Assembly (NCBI RefSeq): GCF_021432065.1
Contig: NZ_CP090364.1
Coordinates: forward strand, 2,122,601 to 2,186,600
Direction: 5' to 3'
From: Photobacterium sp. TLY01
GTDB taxonomy: Bacteria; Pseudomonadota; Gammaproteobacteria; Enterobacterales; Vibrionaceae
DNA length: 64,000 nucleotides
Part shown: one piece after another, positions 1 to 6,444 of the stretch
Layout: the number at the start of each line of letters is the position of its first letter
Position numbering within the stretch: position 1 is the first letter of the stretch
Made by a program: the position numbers and the translations under genes
The notes under the pieces: generated by a model
What the model was told of the DNA's origin: nothing
What the model saw: only the letters and a program-made list of their open reading frames with translations
The model's database searches: none

Positions 1-2
1 AT

Positions 3-80
3 CCAAAAGATACCTCAAAAACAATCGAAGGTTACCCTGCCCCAAGACGTGCTGTGCTGGTGGCCGTAAATCCTGACTAA
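3..80 (+). CDS. C-terminal fragment of an unidentified protein
   Basis: An open frame enters from the left edge and gives 25 residues ending ...RRAVLVAVNPD before TAA at 78-80. An intrinsic terminator follows about 10 bases later, which supports this as a real gene end. The fragment is too short to assign. The segment EGYPAPRR is faintly like the last strand region of TonB-dependent receptors, but it lacks the usual terminal aromatic residue, so no function is claimed. Confidence 0.4.
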   Translation, partial: PKDTSKTIEGYPAPRRAVLVAVNPD

Positions 81-88
81 GTGTTAAC

Positions 89-115
89 AAAAGGGTGCTA
101 CCCGCATCCTTTTTT
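89..115 (+). terminator. Intrinsic terminator after the left-edge gene
   Basis: A 9-bp stem (90-98 with 104-112, one G-T pair) and a 5-base loop run into a T-tract. It separates the left-edge gene from the following three-gene operon. Confidence 0.75.
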
Positions 116-182
116 GTACGCTAAACTACGGCCCCCTAAAGAAAAATAAATAATTACACGATATCCACTTTTGGGAGAAAGC

Positions 183-938
183 ATGCTTGGCCGCAGCGTT
201 ACCTTGATTGCATTGACATTAATTTCCGGCTGCTCAATGCTGAAAACCGAACCCAGCCCGCAGCGGGAAACAAATACACTGACTGCGATTGAAATGATGG
301 AAACCAATGTTCATTTTCGTCTGAATCGCATGTCGCAACAAATAAATGAACAAAATGAAAACATTGCTAAGTTAGAAAAAGAGCTATCATCAATGTCAGA
401 AGAACTGAATAAAGTTGCTTCTGTTTCATCGTCTAAACCTGAAGTCATTGTTGAGAAAAAAATAGTGCCGGTACCACAAAAAACTATTGATATCGATCCT
501 AAAACTGCCCATGGCAAAGTTATCCTGGGCGAAGAAGAATGGATCTGGCTGGACTCAGTGCAATCCTTTTTTAAAGCACGGGTTGACACGGGTGCGACAA
601 CCTCTTCGATCAACGCACTGGATATCCAGATCTTTGAACGGGATGGCAAGCAGTGGGCCAAGTTCAATCTCAGCCACAGCGGCGAAGAGAATCAGCCTGC
701 CGATCAAATCGTGGAAGCCCCGATTGTCCGCTGGGTGAAAATCCGTCAGTCTTCCGCCGATGATACCGAGCGGCGCCCCGTCGTTGAAATGTGGCTGAAA
801 CTCGGCAAATTGCATGAAAAAGCACAGTTTACTCTGGCAGACCGTACGCAAATGACTTATCCGGTCTTGCTAGGGCGGGAATTCTTTAAAGATGTCGCAC
901 TGGTCGATGTCGGGAAACAATTCATCCAGGGACGATAA
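183..938 (+). CDS. Retropepsin-like lipoprotein (PF05618, 'ATP-dependent zinc protease' family)
   Basis: A 251-residue predicted lipoprotein. The N-terminus is a short signal peptide ending in the lipobox LISGC (Cys17), followed by a polar coiled-coil stretch (about residues 40-80) and a C-terminal single-domain aspartic protease fold with the active-site signature DTGATTSS (Asp135). The family name 'zinc protease' is misleading: the visible motif is that of a retroviral-type aspartyl protease. ATG 183 is chosen over the in-frame TTG at 171 because GGGAG lies 5-6 bases upstream and it gives a clean signal peptide. It is the first gene of an operon with a 7TM protein and an ATP-grasp ligase. 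The lipobox places the protease domain outside the cytoplasm, tethered to a membrane. The substrate is unknown. Confidence 0.9.
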   Translation: MLGRSVTLIALTLISGCSMLKTEPSPQRETNTLTAIEMMETNVHFRLNRMSQQINEQNENIAKLEKELSSMSEELNKVASVSSSKPEVIVEKKIVPVPQKTIDIDPKTAHGKVILGEEEWIWLDSVQSFFKARVDTGATTSSINALDIQIFERDGKQWAKFNLSHSGEENQPADQIVEAPIVRWVKIRQSSADDTERRPVVEMWLKLGKLHEKAQFTLADRTQMTYPVLLGREFFKDVALVDVGKQFIQGR

Positions 939-1035
939 CCGTTTTCATCGTGGGGCATGACAACCTGTCATTGCCCCATTTTCGTTTTCATCGTTTCGTT
1001 TGCTTCAACCAATAAAGGAAAAATTAGAGGTTGTC

Positions 1036-2541
1036 ATGACGTCAAGAATTCCATTTTATTTTCTCATCACCTTGCTCGTCATTGCCGGGACAGCGCTGAG
1101 TCTCTACCGCCATGATATTTATGGTGTGCCTTGGACACCGGGCGAAGAACGTGCCTTGTGGGAACTGGAAGCCAGAGTCGAGTTTGATGCCATCGGCAAG
1201 CCGGTCAAGGTTTCAATGGCCGCCCCGGAATCACAGCAGGGCTTCACGCAAATCGACGAAAGCACCTCATCACCAGGTTATGGCGTCGCACTGATCGATA
1301 CCGATCAGGGACGCCGGGCGGAATGGTCAATTCGTCAGGCATCCGGCAAACAGGTGCTGTATTACAAAACACAGATGCTTGTCGACCCGCTGGCCAGTTA
1401 CTCGACGGATAAACCCAGAGGCAAGCCTGAGACGCCCAGCCTGGATAATCCTCAGGAAACAGCAGCCAAAGCCATGCTGGCTCAGGCAAGAACGCTGTCG
1501 GCGGATAATCTGACACTGACCCGGGAAATTCTGAAACAGCTCAATGACAGGAATAACCAAAACGCTTCCTTGCTGCTCAATGCTTTTCCCCGGGAAAATG
1601 TGGTGGTTTTTTTACTCTCGATGGAAGGGATAAATTCCCGCATCGTGGGTGGCTTGCAGCTTGAAGATGGCCGACGTCGTCAAAGCATCAGCCCTATGGT
1701 TGAAGTGTGGGGCGGTGAGAAATGGCACTTATTCGATCCGCAAACCGGCCAGGAAGGCAAACCAAACGATGTACTGGTCTGGAATCAGCAAGGTCACTCC
1801 TTACTGGATGTGATCGGTGGCCGTAACTCCAATATCAGCTTCTCGATCATTTCGCAGGATATTACCCCGCAGCAGGCCACCCGTGAAAAAGTCCAGGCGG
1901 AAGATCTGCTGAACTTTTCAATCCACAGTCTGCCGATTGAAGAGCAGGCGATGTTCAAAACCATCATGCTGGTCCCGATAGGCGCGTTGATCGTGGTCTT
2001 CCTCCGGGTCATCGTGGGCCTGAAAACCTCGGGGACTTTCATGCCGGTCCTGATTGCGGTGGCCTTTGTACAGACGCAACTGATTACCGGTGTGCTTGGC
2101 TTTTTGTTGATTGTCGGGACAGGTTTAATCATCCGCAGCTACTTATCGCGGCTGAACTTACTGCTTGTGGCCCGAATATCAGCCGTCATTGTGACCGTTA
2201 TACTCATTATTTCGATCTTCACCGTGGTGGCCTTCAAAATTGGCCTGGTAGAAGGTCTGACAATCACCTTCTTCCCGATGATCATCCTGTCCTGGACGAT
2301 TGAGCGGATGTCAATTCTGTGGGAAGAAGAAGGGGCGAAAGAAGTCTTTATCCAGGGTGGTGGCTCGCTGTTAACGGCGATCATCGTTTATCTGGTCATG
2401 ACCAATGATCTGGTGCGTCACTTGACCTTTAACTTTATCGGCCTGCAACTGATTATAATGGCGATGATTCTGATGCTGGGTAACTACACAGGCTACCGCC
2501 TGAGTGAGCTCAAACGCTTTAAGCCGTTAGCGGAGGATTAA
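1036..2541 (+). CDS. Inactive transglutaminase fused to seven-transmembrane region
   Basis: A 501-residue membrane protein. One N-terminal helix (about residues 7-25) is followed by a large soluble region (about 30-300) of the inactive transglutaminase-like type, then a hydrophobic C-terminal half (about 305-490) with six or seven membrane segments. The ATG at 1036 has AGAGG five bases upstream and is preferred to the in-frame TTG at 1000. The soluble region between TM1 and the 7TM block is probably periplasmic, on the same side as the upstream retropepsin lipoprotein. The family is known mainly from comparative genomics as a partner of ATP-grasp amidoligases. Whether it binds, moves or senses a peptide product is inference. 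Confidence 0.9.
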   Translation: MTSRIPFYFLITLLVIAGTALSLYRHDIYGVPWTPGEERALWELEARVEFDAIGKPVKVSMAAPESQQGFTQIDESTSSPGYGVALIDTDQGRRAEWSIRQASGKQVLYYKTQMLVDPLASYSTDKPRGKPETPSLDNPQETAAKAMLAQARTLSADNLTLTREILKQLNDRNNQNASLLLNAFPRENVVVFLLSMEGINSRIVGGLQLEDGRRRQSISPMVEVWGGEKWHLFDPQTGQEGKPNDVLVWNQQGHSLLDVIGGRNSNISFSIISQDITPQQATREKVQAEDLLNFSIHSLPIEEQAMFKTIMLVPIGALIVVFLRVIVGLKTSGTFMPVLIAVAFVQTQLITGVLGFLLIVGTGLIIRSYLSRLNLLLVARISAVIVTVILIISIFTVVAFKIGLVEGLTITFFPMIILSWTIERMSILWEEEGAKEVFIQGGGSLLTAIIVYLVMTNDLVRHLTFNFIGLQLIIMAMILMLGNYTGYRLSELKRFKPLAED

Positions 2542-2544
2542 GCC

Positions 2545-3516
2545 ATGTTTTTATCGCGTTATACTACGCCATGGCGTCTGCGCGAGCGCGGCATCATGGG
2601 CATGAACAAGCGCAACCACAGCTATATCGGTCGATACAACGACCGCAGTCTGTACCCGCTTGTCGATGATAAGCTGAAAACCAAGATCATCGCCCAGCGT
2701 GCAGGTGCCACTGTGCCTGAACTGATCGGGGTCATTCGAAGCCAGGTGCACGTGAAAGAGATTCACGACATGGTGCGGGACTGGCCGGGTTTTGTGATCA
2801 AACCGGCTCAAGGCTCTGGCGGGAAAGGGATCCTTGTCATTATCAAGCATGAAAACGGCTTATACACCAAGCCGTCCGGAGCGGTGATTAATAAACAAGA
2901 TGTTGAAAGACACATCACCAATACCCTGGCCGGGCTCTTTTCTCTCGGGGGCAAGAACGATGTGGCCATGGTCGAAAACCTGATCCAGTTTGATAATGTC
3001 TTCGACGGCTTCAGCTTTGAAGGGGTACCAGATATCAGGGTGATCGTATTTAAAGGTTACCCTGTCATGGCCATGATGCGCTGCTCAACCTCAGCCTCTG
3101 ACGGTAAGGCCAACCTGCACCAGGGAGCCGTTGGGGTGGGTATTGATATTGCGTCCGGCAAAGCGGTTCGTGCAGTGCAGTTTAACCTGCCGGTCGAGCG
3201 CCACCCGGACACGGAACGTTTACTCAGCGAACTGGCCGTTCCCAACTGGCCTAAATTGCTGGAACTGGCAGCCAGTGCATGGGAAATGACAGGCCTGGGC
3301 TATCTGGGGACTGACATGGTACTGGATAAAGTCAAAGGCCCTATGGTTCTGGAACTGAATGCCCGTCCGGGTCTGGCGATCCAGACAGCCAATGGCTGCG
3401 GCTTGCTGCCGCGACTTCATCACATCGAAAGCCTGGGTACGCCGTCGAAAATGCCCACACCGGCTGAACGCGTCGCGTATGCCGCCGAGCAGTTTGGTGC
3501 AAAACCACTGTTCTGA
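2545..3516 (+). CDS. RimK-like ATP-grasp ligase (alpha-L-glutamate ligase-like)
   Basis: A 323-residue ATP-grasp enzyme predicted to join an amino acid to a carboxylate with ATP. Visible elements are the glycine-rich ATP-binding loop PAQGSGGKG (about residues 85-98) and the C-terminal metal-binding LELNARPG (Asn about 272). No signal peptide or membrane segment is seen, so it is cytosolic. The start has GGAGG upstream and lies 3 bases after the 7TM gene stop, indicating translational coupling. Together with the two preceding genes it forms a ligase/membrane/protease set. It is not RimK itself (ribosomal S6 modification): it belongs to the separate family linked to the inactive-transglutaminase 7TM proteins. 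The accepted substrate cannot be read from sequence. Confidence 0.92.
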   Translation: MFLSRYTTPWRLRERGIMGMNKRNHSYIGRYNDRSLYPLVDDKLKTKIIAQRAGATVPELIGVIRSQVHVKEIHDMVRDWPGFVIKPAQGSGGKGILVIIKHENGLYTKPSGAVINKQDVERHITNTLAGLFSLGGKNDVAMVENLIQFDNVFDGFSFEGVPDIRVIVFKGYPVMAMMRCSTSASDGKANLHQGAVGVGIDIASGKAVRAVQFNLPVERHPDTERLLSELAVPNWPKLLELAASAWEMTGLGYLGTDMVLDKVKGPMVLELNARPGLAIQTANGCGLLPRLHHIESLGTPSKMPTPAERVAYAAEQFGAKPLF

Positions 3517-3526
3517 TCACTTCAAC

Positions 3527-3557
3527 AGCCCCGGTTTCTGACCGGGGCTTTCTTCTT
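3527..3557 (+). terminator. Intrinsic terminator of the ATP-grasp operon
   Basis: A 9-bp GC-rich stem (AGCCCCGGT paired with ACCGGGGCT) with a 5-base loop and a T-rich tail starts 10 bases after the ligase stop codon. Confidence 0.9.
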
Positions 3558-3625
3558 CAGGCCAATTCGGCGCATAATAGCTCAGTCATCATATTCATTG
3601 ATTTCAACTGGTTATTGGAGAGCCT

Positions 3626-4774
3626 ATGTCAGAGATCCTGCGTTTATTTGACCAGCCGGTGGATCGCACCAAAAGTAACAGCACAAAGTGGCTGAAGTAT
3701 CAGGGAAAAGATATTCTGCCAATGTGGGTAGCAGACAGTGACTTCAGAGTACCGGACGCGATCACCCAAGCTCTCCACCAGCATGTCGAGCACGGCGTCT
3801 TTGGCTACGGATCAGTCCCTGAATCACTGAGTGAGTTGCTGGTTGAACGCATGGCGACACTCTATCACTGGCAGATCAAACCGGAATGGATTGTCTATTT
3901 ACCCGGTCTGGTTTGCGGTCTCAACCTGGCTGTTCGTGCCTGTACCGAGCCACATCAGACTGTGGTCAGTCCCAGGCCGATCTACCCCAAGTTCTTTACT
4001 GCGGCAAAATACGCATCACGCCCACTGGCCTACTCCCCCGTAACCTTACAGCAAGGGCGATGGCTGATGGATCTGGACGCAACCGAGGTCCCGGCCGACA
4101 GCAAACTGCTACTTTTTTGCAATCCGTTAAATCCCGGCGGGACTGTCTACACACGGCAGGAGCTGGAGGCGCTGCACCATTTTGCCAAAAAGCATGACTT
4201 GTATGTCTGTTCCGATGAAATCCACTGCGATTTGCTCCTGAATGAAAACGCCCGTCATATTCCCTTTGCCAGTCTGAATGAAGATGCCGCGCAGCGCTCC
4301 ATCACCCTGATAGCGCCAAGCAAGACGTTTAATATTGCCGGACTTGGCGCATCAATGGCAATCATTCCCAATTTCGAACTGCGACGCCGTTTCAACCGTA
4401 CACGGGCCGGCATAGTCCCTGAGGTCAATGTGCTGGCTTATACCGCCGCCGAAGCCGCGTACCGTGATTGCCAACCTTGGCTCGACAGCCAGCTGCACTA
4501 TCTGCGTCAGCACAGAGACAGGCTGATGACAGCTATCAACAGCATGCCAGGACTCAAACTGCATCCAATTGAAGCGACCTACCTGGCCTGGATTGATGCC
4601 TCCGGCCTGCCTGTGGCAAACCCGCATGCCTTTTTTGAAGCCGCCGGTGTTGGCTTCTCACCTGGTGCTGATTTTGGCCATTCCGGATTTGTCAGAATGA
4701 ATTTTGGCTGTACCAGTCAGACTTTGGAACTGGCGATATCGCGCATGAAACACGCCATTGATTCAATCGGTTAA
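3626..4774 (+). CDS. PatB/MalY-type PLP-dependent C-S lyase (aminotransferase fold)
   Basis: A 382-residue fold-type I PLP enzyme. The N-terminal LPMWVADSDF matches the signature of the MalY/PatB C-S lyases (cystathionine beta-lyase activity), and the internal aldimine lysine is in APSKTFNIAG (Lys233). NPLNPGG and the downstream arginine-rich tail fit the same fold. The likely reaction is beta-elimination of cystathionine, cysteine or related S-conjugates to a thiol, pyruvate and ammonia, in the cytosol. A GGAG ribosome site precedes ATG 3626. It is monocistronic, after a strong terminator. In E. coli MalY also represses MalT; nothing here tests whether that moonlighting is kept. Confidence 0.9.
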   Translation: MSEILRLFDQPVDRTKSNSTKWLKYQGKDILPMWVADSDFRVPDAITQALHQHVEHGVFGYGSVPESLSELLVERMATLYHWQIKPEWIVYLPGLVCGLNLAVRACTEPHQTVVSPRPIYPKFFTAAKYASRPLAYSPVTLQQGRWLMDLDATEVPADSKLLLFCNPLNPGGTVYTRQELEALHHFAKKHDLYVCSDEIHCDLLLNENARHIPFASLNEDAAQRSITLIAPSKTFNIAGLGASMAIIPNFELRRRFNRTRAGIVPEVNVLAYTAAEAAYRDCQPWLDSQLHYLRQHRDRLMTAINSMPGLKLHPIEATYLAWIDASGLPVANPHAFFEAAGVGFSPGADFGHSGFVRMNFGCTSQTLELAISRMKHAIDSIG

Positions 4775-4862
4775 TAATTAGCCATCTGATAGCCATTACC
4801 GCTAAAGATTTTCACTGCCTGTCCGATAGAGTTAACACTGGTTTTAATTTCTGTCGGACTCC

Positions 4863-5384
4863 ATGCAAATCCATACCATAGACAAAGCACAGCTGATCAA
4901 CGAAGTGCAGCTTGGTAACCAGCTTAACCGTGCGGTTGAGCAAGGGCGCCGATCTGACTTCGCACTGATGCTGGCTATGTTATCGCCGGACTATCTGGAA
5001 ACCACGCCGACCGAAAAACCACTGCCGCCCGCAACCACAGAGGAACAGTTGCGGGCCTATTTTGAGTTGCAGGAACCGGCTCCTTTATCCACCTCTGAAT
5101 TCTGCTACCCGCGGGGTGCAGAACAATCCAATGCTTTTCATTATGGCGGCCTTTCAGCCACCCGACTGCTCAGCTCGTTACAGCCTATTGCAATGACGTT
5201 TCCCCCTCAGGATACGAAAGGTTTACCAGAAGAGCTGTACCATAATCTGTCCGGGCATGAGCGTCGCCGCCTGCCGCCCACTCAGCCAGAACCAATCAAA
5301 GGCTCTCCGCAGGATCTCTATCTGAATCTTATTCGGGCCAAACGTTCCGCTGAAATGTACGGCGCCGTTGCTAAGGTCTGCTGA
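4863..5384 (+). CDS. Orphan protein with a duplicated C-terminal motif
   Basis: A 173-residue soluble protein that I do not recognise; it resembles conserved hypotheticals of the Vibrionaceae. The N-terminal third is helical (residues 1-45), the middle is proline-rich, and the C-terminal part holds two copies of a short motif: KGLPEELYHNL followed by a basic patch (GHERRR), then KGSPQDLYLNL followed by RAKRS. No signal peptide, membrane segment or enzymatic signature is visible. The ribosome site before ATG 4863 is weak. The duplicated LYxNL-plus-basic motif suggests a binding repeat rather than an enzyme; this is inference. Confidence 0.75.
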   Translation: MQIHTIDKAQLINEVQLGNQLNRAVEQGRRSDFALMLAMLSPDYLETTPTEKPLPPATTEEQLRAYFELQEPAPLSTSEFCYPRGAEQSNAFHYGGLSATRLLSSLQPIAMTFPPQDTKGLPEELYHNLSGHERRRLPPTQPEPIKGSPQDLYLNLIRAKRSAEMYGAVAKVC

Positions 5385-5437
5385 TCACCCCTCATCTTCA
5401 TTTCCGTTATTTTTCAGTCAATTAAGAAAATTTCTCG

Positions 5438-5483
5438 TGGCATATCACAAAGTACTAAATTTCGTGACAAGCGTCATATGCCA
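5438..5483. promoter_or_regulatory. Inverted repeat upstream of the SDR gene
   Basis: TGGCATAT at 5438-5445 is repeated perfectly in inverse at 5476-5483, with TCAC/GTGA inside the same interval. The spacing (30 bases) is long for a simple dimer operator. It sits in the 244-base gap before the SDR gene and could be an operator pair or an RNA hairpin. No T-tract follows, so it is not a terminator. Confidence 0.3.
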
Positions 5484-5628
5484 AACAATTGAATGCCGCT
5501 TTACCGACGCTCTTCACTAAGATTTAACATTATAGGGGTGTGATTCGTTGATTGAATCCTTTGGGTGAAGGTGTACAGCCGTCATTGCTGTTCGACTTCT
5601 GAGTATCCACATACAGGAAGATTGCGCT

Positions 5629-6318
5629 ATGAATATTGCAGACTCAGTTATTCTCATTACTGCTGCAGGCTGCCCACTAGGAAAAGCAGCATCGTTCCAT
5701 TTCGCCTCATTAGGTGCACGGATAGCCTTGGTCGATACAGATAGTGAACGACTACACATGAACCATCAGGAATGCTTGGCCCGCGGCAGTGAATGCTATG
5801 CGCTTTGCCTGTCCGACAATAAAGAAGCCACGATTGCCAGCGCCATTGATGCGGTACACGAACAGTACGGAAAAATTGATGTGCTGATCAACTGCTGGCT
5901 GGGTGTCGATATTCCCATGCTCCTGACCCAGACCTCAGTGGAAGAATTTTGCCAGCTGATGACAGAAGGCACCTCTGCATTTCTTTCCTTTGGCAAACAA
6001 ACCGCAAACTATATGCGTGAACATCATCAGTCTGGGGTGATTATCAATTTAGCCGCTTGCCGGCCTGAAAACCCCATCCCTTTAAGCAGCAGCTCCAAAG
6101 CCATGCTGGCGGGTTTTACACAAAGTTGGTCGAAAGAACTGGCGCAATACAAAATTCGTGTCGGGGGTGTTTTCCCGCTGATTTTTGATGAGCGGCATGA
6201 CTTACCCCCCAGCACCCTGCTCAGTCTGCCGATGCAGTATGAAATTGCCCGTAGCGCGGAGTACATCGTCTCAAACGACTATTTCAACGGCAGAATGATT
6301 GAAGCGGAAGTGGTCTGA
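5629..6318 (+). CDS. Degenerate short-chain dehydrogenase/reductase-like protein
   Basis: A 229-residue protein with the SDR Rossmann fold: N-terminal ITAAGCPLGKA in place of TGxxxGxG, an LVDTD strand end, and INCW where NNAG is usual. The catalytic Tyr of the YxxxK motif is replaced by Ser (Ser153 with Lys157 in LSSSSKAM) and the catalytic Ser region reads INLAA. The core chemistry residues are therefore largely missing, and a binding or regulatory role is more likely than reduction. AGGA lies upstream of ATG 5629. It converges on adhE and shares a bidirectional terminator with it. Confidence 0.85.
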   Translation: MNIADSVILITAAGCPLGKAASFHFASLGARIALVDTDSERLHMNHQECLARGSECYALCLSDNKEATIASAIDAVHEQYGKIDVLINCWLGVDIPMLLTQTSVEEFCQLMTEGTSAFLSFGKQTANYMREHHQSGVIINLAACRPENPIPLSSSSKAMLAGFTQSWSKELAQYKIRVGGVFPLIFDERHDLPPSTLLSLPMQYEIARSAEYIVSNDYFNGRMIEAEVV

Positions 6319-6395
6319 ACCCTGACACCTCAGCGAGCTCCCCCCTTGTCCTCGCAATCATTCACGTCATTGGCAGTCATCTGTCGGACGGCATT

Positions 6396-6422
6396 AAAAA
6401 ACCCGCCAGCTGGCGGGTTTTT
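6396..6422. terminator. Bidirectional terminator between the SDR gene and adhE
   Basis: A perfect palindrome ACCCGCCAG/CTGGCGGGT (6401-6418) is flanked by A-runs on the left and T-runs on the right, so it can stop transcription from both convergent genes. Confidence 0.9.
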
Positions 6423-6444
6423 GTTTTACTCAACCGGTAGACTA

